Shown: one piece after another, positions 29,577 through 42,508 of the stretch
Position numbering within the stretch: the first letter of the stretch is position 1
Layout: each line of letters starts with the position of its first letter
NCBI RefSeq assembly: GCF_017948405.1
Contig: NZ_CP072844.1
Coordinates: 310,001-374,000 of the forward strand
Length of the DNA stretch: 64,000 bases
Origin: Psychrosphaera aestuarii
GTDB lineage: Bacteria; Pseudomonadota; Gammaproteobacteria; Enterobacterales; Alteromonadaceae
Reading direction: 5' to 3'
Position numbers and translations under genes: made by a program
Notes under the pieces: generated by a model
What the model was told of the DNA's origin: nothing
Seen by the model: only the letters and a program-made list of their open reading frames with translations
Databases searched by the model: none

Positions 29577-29620
29577 AATCTTCGATTTGGACCAACGTTT
29601 TAATGACGTGACTTCAGTAT

Positions 29621-29696
29621 GGGGCTATAGCTCAGCTGGGAGAGCGCTTGATTTGCATTCAAGAGGTCCGCGGTTCGATCCCGCGTAGCTCCACCA
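29621..29696 (+). tRNA. alaT: tRNA-Ala (UGC anticodon)
   Basis: 76 nt with encoded CCA. Acceptor GGGGCTA / TAGCTCC, D-arm AGCTCAGCTGGGAGAGC, anticodon loop TTTGCAT (TGC), and T-arm GCGGTTCGATCCCGC. Second spacer tRNA, 44 bases after tRNA-Ile. Confidence 0.97.
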
Positions 29697-29720
29697 TACT
29701 GACACTCAGTTTCTCGATTC

Positions 29721-29797
29721 AAAACCCTAAACCATACACATTGTAGTGAGTGTGCATCGTTTAGAGTTTTTTATAAACTCATGCTCTTTAACAATTT
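29721..29797 (+). promoter_or_regulatory. Spacer hairpin and boxA in front of 23S
   Basis: Outer stem AAAACCCTAAAC / GTTTAGAGTTTT (one mismatch; 29721-29732 with 29759-29770), followed by TT-ATAAACTC and a canonical boxA TGCTCTTTAACAATTT at 29782-29797. The remainder of the spacer, 29798-29997, holds no gene, only AT-rich sequence and the 5' arm of the 23S processing stem. Confidence 0.8.
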
Positions 29798-29997
29798 GGA
29801 AAGCTGATAAAAAAATAAGGTAAACATTATTGTTTATTTATTTGTTATTCAACAACTAAAAAAATAATTTTGATTATCACTGTAAGAGAAAACTCAAGCG
29901 TTATTTATGTCAGGTTCTTGGTCTTATACAAACCAAGTAACCAATAAATATGACACATAAACTGCGACTGAATTTGCGAGAGCATTTAAGGTTGTAT

Positions 29998-32878
<2,881 letters not shown>

Positions 32879-32998
32879 ACAACGCTTAAGTGTTCTCCTA
32901 CAGAGACTCAAAATTATTTTGGTTGAATATCCAGCTTTCTGATTGTTAAGACAATTTACGTAAGCGGTGTTTTTTATGACATCGATTACAAACAGCTT

Positions 32999-33117
32999 TG
33001 CCTGGTGGCAATAGCGCTGTGGACCCACCTGATTCCATTTCGAACTCAGAAGTGAAACGCAGCTGCGGCGATGGTAGTGTAGCATTTGCTATGCGAGAGT
33101 AGCTCACCGCCAGGCTC
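32999..33117 (+). rRNA. rrf: 5S ribosomal RNA
   Basis: About 119 nt, from TGCCTGGTGGCAATAGCG to CACCGCCAGGCTC. The terminal stem TGCCTGG / CCAGGC and the conserved CCGAACTCAGAAGTGAAAC-type core (here TTCGAACTCAGAAGTGAAAC) identify it. Last gene of the rrn operon; a strong terminator begins 8 bases later. Confidence 0.95.
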
Positions 33118-33124
33118 CCATACT

Positions 33125-33157
33125 AACCCCTTGCACCATGTGCGAGGGGTTTTTTAT
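33125..33157 (+). terminator. Terminator of the rrn operon
   Basis: 12-bp stem AACCCCTTGCAC / GTGCGAGGGGTT (one G-T pair) with a CAT loop, followed by a T-run. Confidence 0.93.
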
Positions 33158-33190
33158 TGCCTCCGATTTATACCCAACCATCACGGCTCG

Positions 33191-33238
33191 CTACTTCGTC
33201 GCTCTCGGCAACTGCTACTTCGTCGCTCTCGGCAACTG
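33191..33238. repeat. Tandem 24-bp direct repeat downstream of the rrn operon
   Basis: Two exact adjacent copies of a 24-bp unit (beginning CTACTTCGTCGCTCTCGG), followed by a degenerate third copy (CTCCTGCGTTGCTCTAACTC, 33239-33258). It is GC-richer than its surroundings and lies in the 269-base gap between 5S and the HIT gene. No protein is supported here; the rest of the gap shows only a possible TATAAT (33352-33357) ahead of the HIT gene. Confidence 0.85.
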
Positions 33239-33386
33239 CTCCTGCGTTGCTCTAACTCCTGCATCCATGCATGCACGGCTCTTGAGTATTAATGTTTTGT
33301 CGGTAGCCGAAGCTCGTATGTACTTAATCTATTTGTTTTTCAGAAAGTGCGTATAATTCATTAATTAAATTAACACAGGGTCATAT

Positions 33387-33818
33387 ATGTTTACTTTAGA
33401 TCATCGCATAGAGCGAGATTCAATTCTGATTGCAGATATGCCGATTAGCCAATTGAGAATACAAGATGATCAACGTTACCCTTGGCTAGTTTTAGTTCCG
33501 AAAATAGAGGGTGCGACAGAGATTCATTCGCTTAAGGCTGAGCAAGCTCAACAGTTGATATTAGAAAGCAATGCCGTTGCTAAAGCTTTAAAAGCCGTGA
33601 CGCAGTGTAAAAAAATTAATATTGCTAATTTAGGGAATGTTGTAGAGCAATTACATTGGCATATAGTGGCAAGGTTTGAAGATGACTTAACCTGGCCAGG
33701 ACCTATTTGGGGAATTGGTAAAGCAGAACCATGGGATAAAAAAAAGAGACTCGCTTTTGTTGAGTCTCTTCTTAAAGAAATTCAGCTAAATAAAAATACT
33801 AATGTTATTCCCATTTAA
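33387..33818 (+). CDS. HIT-family nucleotide-binding protein
   Basis: 143-residue histidine-triad protein; relatives hydrolyse dinucleoside polyphosphates or nucleoside phosphoramidates. The HIT motif appears as QLHWHIVARF, with two of the three triad His positions and Gln in place of the first, a form seen in a subgroup of proteobacterial HIT proteins. Other family segments are YPWLVLVPK and KINIANLGNVVEQ. It stands alone between the rrn operon and the convergent trxA. The substrate is unknown. Confidence 0.85.
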   Translation: MFTLDHRIERDSILIADMPISQLRIQDDQRYPWLVLVPKIEGATEIHSLKAEQAQQLILESNAVAKALKAVTQCKKINIANLGNVVEQLHWHIVARFEDDLTWPGPIWGIGKAEPWDKKKRLAFVESLLKEIQLNKNTNVIPI

Positions 33819-33854
33819 TACTGAATTTAAATATAAAGTCTTTGTTGTATATAC

Positions 33855-33875
33855 AAGCTTGGTAATGCCAAGCTT
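33855..33875. terminator. Hairpin between HIT gene and trxA
   Basis: AAGCTTGG / CCAAGCTT, an 8-bp perfect stem with a TAATG loop between convergent genes. No T-run follows on either strand, so it is only a possible bidirectional terminator. Confidence 0.5.
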
Positions 33876-33901
33876 AATAACATATACGACTAACTAAATT
33901 A

Positions 33902-34225
33902 TTAAAGATTGTCGTTTAAAAACTCAGTAAGTTGAGTTTTACTTAAAGCACCTACTTTTGTTCCGACTACCGCGCCATTTTTGAAAAGCAATAGAGTCGG
34001 TATACCGCGTACACCAAACTTAGGAGGTGTATTTGGGTTTTGGTCAATGTTTAACTTAGTAATCGTTACTTTGTCAGACATTTCTTCTGCAACTTCGCTT
34101 AGAATAGGAGCAATCATTTTACAAGGACCACACCATTCTGCCCATAAATCTACTAAAACAGGCTTGTCACTGCTGATAACCGAATCGAAACTATCGTCAG
34201 TTATGTTAATAATTTTGTCGCTCAT
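33902..34225 (-). CDS. trxA: Thioredoxin 1
   Basis: Cytoplasmic disulfide reductase that serves ribonucleotide reductase and other targets. 107 residues with the active site [15 protein letters not shown], the buried Asp in VLVDLW and the cis-Pro loop RGIPTLLLF. Divergent from rhlB across 90 bases, the same arrangement as E. coli trxA/rhlB. No second domain or signal peptide. Confidence 0.97.
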   Translation of the reverse strand: MSDKIINITDDSFDSVISSDKPVLVDLWAEWCGPCKMIAPILSEVAEEMSDKVTITKLNIDQNPNTPPKFGVRGIPTLLLFKNGAVVGTKVGALSKTQLTEFLNDNL

Positions 34226-34315
34226 TTCTTACTCCGCGTTTAATATATAAATAATGTACTTCTATTGTGATTAATTTGTTTCTTATTGCAAGGCTAAAGG
34301 TTATGCTTATCCGTT

Positions 34316-35539
34316 ATGACTAAGACACATTTAACTGAAACAAAATTTTCCGACTTTTCAATACATCCAGATGTATTAAAAGCCCTATCCTCTGCTGGTT
34401 ATGCAAATTGTACCCCGATTCAGGCTATGTGTATGCCTTTAATCGAAAAAGGTGCCGACATTGCTGGTCAAGCACAAACAGGGACCGGAAAAACCATCGC
34501 ATTTCTTACTGCGACCTTTAATAAACTTCTCAATGTAGAAGCAAAAGGTCAACCAAGAGCTATTATTTTAGCGCCAACCCGAGAGTTAGCCATTCAAATT
34601 CACAAAGACGCAGTTGCGTTTGCGGAAGCTTCTGGTTTAACACTCGGTCTTGTTTATGGGGGCGAGGGCTACGAAAGTCAACGCAAACAATTAGAACAAG
34701 GGGTAGACGTACTGATTGGTACGACTGGTCGCGTAATTGATTATTTGAAACAAGGTATCTACAACTTAGATAGCATTCAAGCTGTTGTCTTAGATGAAGC
34801 CGATCGTATGTTCGATTTGGGTTTTATTAACGACATTCGCTATCTGTTTAGTAAAATGCCTCCAAGCACAGAACGTGTAAACTTAGTTTTCTCAGCAACT
34901 ATGAGTTACAAAGTTAAAGAACTTGCTTATTCACACATGAATGAACCAACGCATGTTCAAGTAGAGCCTGAACGTATGACAGGTACACGAATTTCTGAAG
35001 AGTTGTTTTATCCAGAATCGGATAAAAAGCCACTATTGCTTCTCTCTCTTATCGAAGATGATTGGCCAGAAAAAGCAATCGTATTTACGAATACCAAACA
35101 CTCGTGTGAGCAAGTATATAACTGGTTAAAAGCAGATAAGCATCGCGCAGGCTTGTTAACTGGTGATGTGAACCAGCGAAAACGTTTATCCATACTAGAA
35201 GCCTTTGCCAAAGGTGATATAGATTTCTTAGTTGCAACAGACGTTGCCGCTCGTGGACTTCACATCCCAGAAGTATCGCATGTCTATAATTATGATTTAC
35301 CGGATGATCGTGAAGATTATGTTCACCGAATTGGCCGCACAGGTCGTGCAGGTGCAAGCGGAAGTGCGATTAGTTTTGCTTGTGAATCGTATGTTTATAA
35401 CCTTCCAGCGATTGAAGAATATATTGGTCATGCTATACCAGTTAGCCAATATGATTCAGAAGCGTTGCTAGATGATGTTCCAAAGCCTCGTTATACAAAA
35501 CGTAGACATCATCATGGTCAACGTCGCAGAAGCTCCTAA
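34316..35539 (+). CDS. rhlB: ATP-dependent RNA helicase RhlB
   Basis: DEAD-box helicase; in E. coli it is the RNA degradosome helicase. 407 residues. Q-motif [10 protein letters not shown], Walker A AQTGTGKT (residues 53-60), [23 protein letters not shown], and the final [10 protein letters not shown] are all present. The C-terminus is short and very basic ([13 protein letters not shown]), typical of RhlB. The synteny trxA-rhlB-gppA supports RhlB over other DEAD-box paralogues. Confidence 0.95.
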   Translation: MTKTHLTETKFSDFSIHPDVLKALSSAGYANCTPIQAMCMPLIEKGADIAGQAQTGTGKTIAFLTATFNKLLNVEAKGQPRAIILAPTRELAIQIHKDAVAFAEASGLTLGLVYGGEGYESQRKQLEQGVDVLIGTTGRVIDYLKQGIYNLDSIQAVVLDEADRMFDLGFINDIRYLFSKMPPSTERVNLVFSATMSYKVKELAYSHMNEPTHVQVEPERMTGTRISEELFYPESDKKPLLLLSLIEDDWPEKAIVFTNTKHSCEQVYNWLKADKHRAGLLTGDVNQRKRLSILEAFAKGDIDFLVATDVAARGLHIPEVSHVYNYDLPDDREDYVHRIGRTGRAGASGSAISFACESYVYNLPAIEEYIGHAIPVSQYDSEALLDDVPKPRYTKRRHHHGQRRRSS

Positions 35540-35561
35540 TATCAGTTGAGGCTGTAATTAG

Positions 35562-37046
35562 ATGGACAATAATACTAGCTATGCAGTCGTAGACCTAGGG
35601 TCGAACAGCTTTCATATGATGATCGCTCAGGTAATTGCAGGTAGTGTTCAAATTATTGGCCGAGTAAAACGAAAAGTCCGACTTGCATCAGGGCTAGACA
35701 GTAACATGATGCTTTCGGATGAAGCTATGCAAAGGGGTTGGGAATGTCTCAATCTTTTTGCAGAGCGACTCCAAGATATCCCGCGACAAAATATTAAAAT
35801 ATCTGGTACCGCAACATTACGTTTAGCCACCAATGTAGATACCTTCCTAGTCAACGCTGAAAGAATATTGGGCCACTCAATTGAGATAATCTCAGGTGAA
35901 GTAGAGGCTCAAACAATTTATAAAGGTGCAGCTTATACTTCAAGTTCAGATAAAAAGAAGTTAGTCGTCGATATTGGTGGTGCAAGCACTGAGCTAATTG
36001 CCGGTGAAGGTCATGAGCCCAAGATATTTTGTAGTATCAATGTCGGTTGTGTCACTTACTTAGAGCGTTACTTTCCAAATGGTCGATTGTCTAAAGCAAA
36101 TTTTTCTAATGCCATTGCTGCCGCAGAGATTGAAATTAATAAAGTTAGAGATAAATACAATGACTTTAATTGGCAGGAAGAAGTCGGTGCGTCAGGCACA
36201 GTACAGGCAATTCAAGAAATACTAATGGCACAAGGTTTTGACGAAGTTATTACGTTAGCGCGTTTAGAAACCATACAGGCTCAAGCAATTGAATACGAAC
36301 ACCTAGAAAAGTTGGCGATTAAAGGTCTTGTTCAAGAGCGTCGTCATGTTTTCCCAAGTGGCCTTGCCATACTAATCGCAATATTTAAACAGCTTGGCCT
36401 AAATGGTATGACACTCGCTGGCGGCGCATTAAGAGAGGGGCAGTTATACTCAATGTTGCCAGAACTCACCAAGCTAAATGTAAGACAACGAACAATTAAC
36501 AGTGTTATCGCACGGTACCATATTGACCAGGCACATGCACAAAGGGTAGCCGATGTGTGTATTGCAATAGCAAAGCAAACTCAACCAGGCTGGAACCTAG
36601 CCCAATTTGAAGCAATCGATATGCTTAGATCGGCAGCTTTAGTTCATGAGATTGGGTTACAAGTGTCTTATAAAGACCAACAAATTCATGCCAGTTATCT
36701 ATTAGCTAACTCCAATCTTCCAGGGTTTACGTCAGCTCAAAAGAAGCTATTAACGGCAATCGTACGAAACCACAGAGATGATATAGATACAAATGCAATA
36801 TCACAGCAAACTTCTACCTCAGTATTGCTTGCAACGCGGTTAATTAGAATTATTAGATTGGCAGTTATATTATCGTTACGTCGTTCAGACGAAGTATTGC
36901 CAGAAATTAAGGTTTCAGTTGAGCAAGAGAAGTTGTCTATACATCTACCAGAGGGATGGTTAGATAAAAATCCATTAAGCGCTGCAGAGTTACAACAAGA
37001 AGCCAGCTATCAAGGGGTGCAAGGCTGGCAACTTATTCTAGTTTAA
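35562..37046 (+). CDS. gppA: Guanosine-5'-triphosphate,3'-diphosphate pyrophosphatase
   Basis: Ppx/GppA-family phosphatase; GppA converts pppGpp to ppGpp in the stringent response and can also act on polyphosphate. 494 residues, the same length as E. coli GppA. ASKHA ATPase-fold motifs VVDLGSNSFHMMIA and VVDIGGASTELIAGEG; the C-terminal HD-like domain has LVHEIGLQVSYKDQQIHASYLL. It is 22 bases after rhlB, the E. coli order, which favours GppA over Ppx. A terminator follows. Confidence 0.9.
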   Translation: MDNNTSYAVVDLGSNSFHMMIAQVIAGSVQIIGRVKRKVRLASGLDSNMMLSDEAMQRGWECLNLFAERLQDIPRQNIKISGTATLRLATNVDTFLVNAERILGHSIEIISGEVEAQTIYKGAAYTSSSDKKKLVVDIGGASTELIAGEGHEPKIFCSINVGCVTYLERYFPNGRLSKANFSNAIAAAEIEINKVRDKYNDFNWQEEVGASGTVQAIQEILMAQGFDEVITLARLETIQAQAIEYEHLEKLAIKGLVQERRHVFPSGLAILIAIFKQLGLNGMTLAGGALREGQLYSMLPELTKLNVRQRTINSVIARYHIDQAHAQRVADVCIAIAKQTQPGWNLAQFEAIDMLRSAALVHEIGLQVSYKDQQIHASYLLANSNLPGFTSAQKKLLTAIVRNHRDDIDTNAISQQTSTSVLLATRLIRIIRLAVILSLRRSDEVLPEIKVSVEQEKLSIHLPEGWLDKNPLSAAELQQEASYQGVQGWQLILV

Positions 37047-37048
37047 GA

Positions 37049-38088
<1,040 letters not shown>

Positions 38089-39888
38089 TTATTCCTCTAT
38101 TTTTTGAACTACAACGCAGTTACGACCTTGGCTTTTGGCTGCATAAAGAGCCTTGTCGGCACACTCGACAAACTGCTCAGGGGATAAGTTATGCTCTTTC
38201 CCCGTACATGCGACACCAAGGCTTACCGTACACTTTACGTTACCAGATGATGTAGCGATTGACGCACTTTCGATATTTTCTCTAACTTTTTGCGCTAACA
38301 TGTCAGCACCAGAAATTTCAGTATTTGGCAGTAAAATAGCGAATTCTTCGCCACCATACCTAAATACTTCATCAGAAGAACGGTTTAGCAATTCTTCAGC
38401 AATGTGAGCGACCGTTCTAATGACTTCGTCACCAGCAACGTGTCCGAATTTGTCATTGACCGACTTAAAGTGATCAATATCAAACATAATCAATGAAAGT
38501 GGTGACAACTCTCGTCGTGAACGTCTTATTTCAGCTTGAATTCGTTTGTCAAAGTGACGACGGTTATGAATGCCTGACAAAGCGTCTAATGTATTTATTT
38601 TTTCTAGCTCAGTATTTCTATCTTCAAGCTCACGTAATGTTAACTGTAACTCTAAATTTTGTTCTGCCAGCTGGGTTTGCAAATCATCTGTTAATTCCAC
38701 ATCGACGTCGTTAATTTGTAGTGTGGTATTTTTGTCTCGTTCTATTTGTCTTTTAATCATGCTTACAGAAAGAATGCTTACGATGACTAACATAGCTAGT
38801 TGTAATAAGTCTAAATTAGTAAATGGTAAGTTAGCTTGAGTAAAGCTATTTACTGCTATAAAAAGCATGGTTGCGAGTAACACTGCAATCCCTAAATTTA
38901 AGTCTTGATCTTCGTGAACGCCCTGCTTCCAGAGCCAAAATCCGGAATATATATGAAAACTACAAATAACTATCGCGGCTGCCATTATTAAATACAGACC
39001 CCATTGGTAACTCAGATAAAAAGTTAATGGGATAATCAGTACAGAGGCGATAGCAATAAACAAAAAACTACGAGTTAATGGGTGTTGTTCATAGACACTG
39101 CTAATGTAATTTCGCGCTAATAAAGCCGAGCAACCCATAGCAATACAGCTAAATAGAAATACCGCATGTTGCTGCATTAACGGATAGTCTGGCCATATAT
39201 AGTGAAACGCATAACCATTCATGGTTAAAGTAATCATCAAAAGAGAAAGCATTAGAAACGCATCAAGAATCGCGTTTTGAGACTGACTGAAAACATAAAC
39301 AATGACATATGCAAATATCGCAGCGAGAATAATACCAATAAATAGGCCAGCCATCAGACGGTCATAGTTTTCCTGTTGCTGAAATACTTCTTTTTGCCAC
39401 AACACTAAGGGAAAGTTAACAGTCCCTTCCGATTGAACCGCGATATATACTTCTATCGTTTCACCAGCCAAGAGTGACACTGGAATGACAAATGATTCTT
39501 GTAATACAGGGCGCAACTTAAAGTTATAGTTATCACCTAGATTTTGAACACTGCGTACCTTGCCATTATTTAAAATGTAAAAAGTAACGTTGTCTAACAA
39601 GGCATTATCTAGTTCAACATACAAAGACGTTGGATTAGGATTTCGGTTGTTTAAACCAAAACGAAACCAATGAACGCGTTGATCGTAACCTAACTTGATG
39701 AAGTCTTCAGTTAATGAGCTCCAACCTTCTATAGGTGGAGCTTCAAGAGGATCGTCATTGCCAATGTTGTACTCGACATATGGAACTAAATTGACAGAGC
39801 CCTTGTTTAAATCAATTTGATACGGGACGGGTTCAGCCGTCGAAAAAAATGACAAGGCAACAAAGATAAAGATAACGAAGTTACGCAT
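38089..39888 (-). CDS. 7TM-DISM diguanylate cyclase
   Basis: 599-residue membrane signalling protein. Order: signal peptide; periplasmic 7TMR-DISMED2-type beta domain (about 25-170) with VHWFRFGLNNRNP; seven membrane helices (about 180-385); coiled coil (about 395-440); and a C-terminal GGDEF domain. The catalytic loop is intact (RYGGEEFAILLPN, about 510-520). It probably makes cyclic di-GMP in response to an extracellular, perhaps carbohydrate, ligand. It sits between tatC and hemB on the same strand, interrupting what is often a tatABC-hemB arrangement in relatives. Confidence 0.92.
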   Translation of the reverse strand: MRNFVIFIFVALSFFSTAEPVPYQIDLNKGSVNLVPYVEYNIGNDDPLEAPPIEGWSSLTEDFIKLGYDQRVHWFRFGLNNRNPNPTSLYVELDNALLDNVTFYILNNGKVRSVQNLGDNYNFKLRPVLQESFVIPVSLLAGETIEVYIAVQSEGTVNFPLVLWQKEVFQQQENYDRLMAGLFIGIILAAIFAYVIVYVFSQSQNAILDAFLMLSLLMITLTMNGYAFHYIWPDYPLMQQHAVFLFSCIAMGCSALLARNYISSVYEQHPLTRSFLFIAIASVLIIPLTFYLSYQWGLYLIMAAAIVICSFHIYSGFWLWKQGVHEDQDLNLGIAVLLATMLFIAVNSFTQANLPFTNLDLLQLAMLVIVSILSVSMIKRQIERDKNTTLQINDVDVELTDDLQTQLAEQNLELQLTLRELEDRNTELEKINTLDALSGIHNRRHFDKRIQAEIRRSRRELSPLSLIMFDIDHFKSVNDKFGHVAGDEVIRTVAHIAEELLNRSSDEVFRYGGEEFAILLPNTEISGADMLAQKVRENIESASIATSSGNVKCTVSLGVACTGKEHNLSPEQFVECADKALYAAKSQGRNCVVVQKIEE

Positions 39889-39909
39889 GGCTTTTGCCGC
39901 CCTTAATAA

Positions 39910-40629
39910 TTATTTACGAGGCTTTACTAAAGTAGCTAAAAACAAACCTAACTCAAATAATAACCACATGGGTATCGCGAGTAACGTTTGACTAATTACA
40001 TCTGGCGGCGTTAGCAACATCCCAAGAATAAACGCGCCTACCACCACAAATGGACGTTTTTCTTTTAATTTCGCAACTGTAGTTACACCAGCCCAGCAAG
40101 AAACAAAAACAACAATCGGGACTTCAAACGCTAAACCAAAAGCAAAAAATAATTTTAGAATAAAATCTAAATAACTGCTTATATCTGTGGCAATGGTAAT
40201 GCCCTCGGGAGCAACACTGGTAAAAAACGCAAACACAATTGGAAAAACAATAAAGTATGCAAAAGCGATCCCGCCATAGAACAAGAAAACCGACGAAAAA
40301 AGTATTGGCCCAGCAAGTTTTTTCTCATGACTATAAAGTCCTGGCGCAATGAACCCCCACATTTGGTGAAGAATTATTGGAAACGCCAACATAATTGAAA
40401 ACATGAATGCCATTTTAAAAGGTGTAAAGAAAGGGGCTGCGACATCAGTAGCAATCATGCTGGCACCATCGGGCAATACGTCTAAAAGTGGTTGTGACAC
40501 CTGGGTGTAAATATCGTTAGCAAAATAAGCTAAGCCGAGAAAACAAATTAATACAGCAAGCACAGAACGAATTAAACGTTGTCGAATTTCAATAAGGTGT
40601 TCTATCAGCGGAGAGCTTGGAGTTGTCAT
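39910..40629 (-). CDS. tatC: Twin-arginine translocase subunit TatC
   Basis: Inner-membrane receptor of the Tat pathway; binds twin-arginine signal peptides and exports folded proteins. 239 residues, six membrane helices. Conserved PLIEHLIEIRQRLIRS N-terminus, the FTPFKMAFMFSIMLAFP loop and GVTTVAKLKEKRPF. Its ATG overlaps the tatB stop by 4 bases (ATGA). Confidence 0.97.
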   Translation of the reverse strand: MTTPSSPLIEHLIEIRQRLIRSVLAVLICFLGLAYFANDIYTQVSQPLLDVLPDGASMIATDVAAPFFTPFKMAFMFSIMLAFPIILHQMWGFIAPGLYSHEKKLAGPILFSSVFLFYGGIAFAYFIVFPIVFAFFTSVAPEGITIATDISSYLDFILKLFFAFGLAFEVPIVVFVSCWAGVTTVAKLKEKRPFVVVGAFILGMLLTPPDVISQTLLAIPMWLLFELGLFLATLVKPRK

Positions 40630-41000
40630 GCTTTAGGTTCGTTTGTGTTAGTGACTGGATCGTTCGGCTTATTAATAATTTGCTTATCATTATCTTCAGC
40701 AACTGATGCTGACTCATCAATAAAGTTGGGGTTTACACTTTTAGCCGCTGCTTTAAGTTCATCAACAGAGTTTTGTAGTTCAGGTGACAGCCCCGTTAAA
40801 CCACTTTTTTCTGCTTCTTTTAAATTTTGATGAAGCTCATGAATACGCAATTGTTCGTTAACCTCTGCCGACAAACCTTGAGTCATTTGTGACAGCTTTC
40901 GTTTCATTTCAACCAATTTTCTAAGCGCACCAGGAAGTTTATCGGGACCTAAAACTATAGTGCCTACAATTGCTATAACGATAAATTCCCAGAAGCCCAT
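40626..41000 (-). CDS. tatB: Sec-independent translocase subunit TatB
   Basis: Single-span membrane protein that forms the substrate-receptor complex with TatC. 124 residues: a short N-terminal helix (GFWEFIVIAIVGTIVLGPDKLP), an amphipathic helix (ALRKLVEMKRKLSQM) and a charged tail. The conserved Glu in the first helix and the GP hinge are present. Between tatA (6 bases upstream) and tatC (overlap). Confidence 0.95.
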   Translation of the reverse strand: MGFWEFIVIAIVGTIVLGPDKLPGALRKLVEMKRKLSQMTQGLSAEVNEQLRIHELHQNLKEAEKSGLTGLSPELQNSVDELKAAAKSVNPNFIDESASVAEDNDKQIINKPNDPVTNTNEPKA

Positions 41001-41006
41001 ATACTA

Positions 41007-41240
41007 CTACTTATCCGTTTCTTTTTTAGCTTCAGCTTTAAAGTCTGCGTCTTTAGTTAGTTGTTCTGACGCATTATCTTTGTTTTCTATAGGGGGTTCA
41101 TCATTCACTGACTTTTTAAAACCTTTTATGGCAGAACCAAGGTCTGTGCCTATATTTTTTAATCGTTTAGTTCCAAACAAAAGAACCACGATTGCTAAAA
41201 TAATCAATAGTTGCCAGATACTTATGCCACCAAAACCCAT
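41007..41240 (-). CDS. tatA: Sec-independent translocase subunit TatA
   Basis: Pore-forming Tat component. 77 residues: membrane helix [21 protein letters not shown] with the FGTKRLKN hinge, amphipathic helix [15 protein letters not shown], and an acidic/basic tail. First gene of tatABC. In E. coli tatABC follows ubiB directly; here an unrelated plus-strand gene is inserted between them. Confidence 0.96.
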   Translation of the reverse strand: MGFGGISIWQLLIILAIVVLLFGTKRLKNIGTDLGSAIKGFKKSVNDEPPIENKDNASEQLTKDADFKAEAKKETDK

Positions 41241-41328
41241 AATAAACCCCTTTTAAAAAATTCCTGCTATTATAAAGTGATATTAGACCAAATCATATGT
41301 GTATGACTCACTTTAACGCTGATAATTA

Positions 41329-42507
41329 ATGGATACTATGTATAAATATAACCTACAAGGATTGGTAGTTATAGTTCTATTATTGTTCTGTAACAAAAGT
41401 ACATCAAAACAGCTTTTTGCAGTAGATGTTGATTCAACAGATACATGTATTTCCTCACCTAAAGAATCGCAAACTGACAACCATAAAAACCCTTTGAATC
41501 CGTGCCCAACCGCAACTGAAAAGTTAACAAAAAGTGCAGTAAAGGGTGAACAACAAGCCCTTGATGATGTGTCCCGAAAATTCCAAGAAAATCAGAAAGA
41601 AGAACGATTAAAAGTACTATTTGTTGACGTGAACTCAATGATGGAAACCGTTGGCTCATCTATGGATTGGACGGCTAATTGGATCGACAGTAAATTTGCC
41701 GAAACCGAGCAAGGCAAAAACAAAGCTAAAGCATGGGGGCACATAAACATTGGTTGGGAGCCTCGACAGGGGGAATGGTCGAATTTACCGGTAAAATTTA
41801 GAGTAAGAGCAAAATTACCTAACTTAGAAAATAAAGTAGAACTTATATTGTCGGATAACGAACAAGAAGATCTCAATAGCTTACCTTATGAGACAGTGCG
41901 TCCGGAGGCGCTAAAGTCCAGTCAGCGATCGCTTGGCGCAGCTGTGCGGTTTATGCATGCAAGTACAGAGCACCTGTCTAGCTCCTCGCGTATCGGTACC
42001 GGCGATGGGCAAATGTATGTTAGATCTAGCATTACTTACAATGAAAAGTTTTGGTCAGATAAACTGATCATAAATCTGCAACCGTCTGTTGAATACTATT
42101 ATTCCGATGGTCTAGCGGGGCGACTTTTAATTGATACTGCTTACGCCATCAATCTAAAAAATGAGCTTAGGTTTAGCTACCTACTTCAAGACCGAGAAAG
42201 TTACGAAGCGGCGACTTGGCGTAACGGTATATATTCCATTTCAGCATTAACTGATAAAACAGCGTTAATTATTGGTGCGACGGCTGCTGGAGTTGTAGAG
42301 CCCGATTATCGGCCGGAGTTTTACAAATTCAGTGTCCGTATTAGAAAAAAAGCCATTCGTAGTTGGATATTTTTAGAATTTGAACCGTTTGTAGAGTTTA
42401 ATAGAGCTAGGCTGGTGGATGATCCAATAAATGGCCATATTTATGGTGATTTTGAGCGGGATATAGGTGTTGCGCTCCGTTTTGAAGCGCATTATGGATT
42501 TCACTAA
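41329..42507 (+). CDS. Secreted protein of unknown function, possible outer-membrane beta barrel
   Basis: I do not recognise a named family. 392 residues: an N-terminal hydrophobic segment (LVVIVLLLF) that looks like a signal peptide, a polar Lys/Gln-rich region (about 35-105), then an extended region with many alternating hydrophobic strands (for example LIINLQPSVEYYYSDG, ELRFSYLLQDRESY and WIFLEFEPFVEFN). That pattern suggests an outer-membrane barrel. The cysteine after the hydrophobic segment (LLLFC) is not a good lipobox. There is no strong ribosome binding site. It is inserted on the opposite strand between ubiB and tatA and ends one base from the ubiB stop. Confidence 0.65.
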   Translation: MDTMYKYNLQGLVVIVLLLFCNKSTSKQLFAVDVDSTDTCISSPKESQTDNHKNPLNPCPTATEKLTKSAVKGEQQALDDVSRKFQENQKEERLKVLFVDVNSMMETVGSSMDWTANWIDSKFAETEQGKNKAKAWGHINIGWEPRQGEWSNLPVKFRVRAKLPNLENKVELILSDNEQEDLNSLPYETVRPEALKSSQRSLGAAVRFMHASTEHLSSSSRIGTGDGQMYVRSSITYNEKFWSDKLIINLQPSVEYYYSDGLAGRLLIDTAYAINLKNELRFSYLLQDRESYEAATWRNGIYSISALTDKTALIIGATAAGVVEPDYRPEFYKFSVRIRKKAIRSWIFLEFEPFVEFNRARLVDDPINGHIYGDFERDIGVALRFEAHYGFH

Positions 42508-42508
42508 A

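Noticed and set aside
33086..33356. Two overlapping frames after 5S with repeats LRRSRQLLLRRSRQLLLR and similar
   Set aside because: They arise from the 24-bp tandem repeat and the end of 5S rRNA; there is no start signal and the frames are not conserved-looking.
35085..35471. Open frames on both strands inside rhlB
   Set aside because: Shadow frames of a strongly conserved DEAD-box helicase gene.
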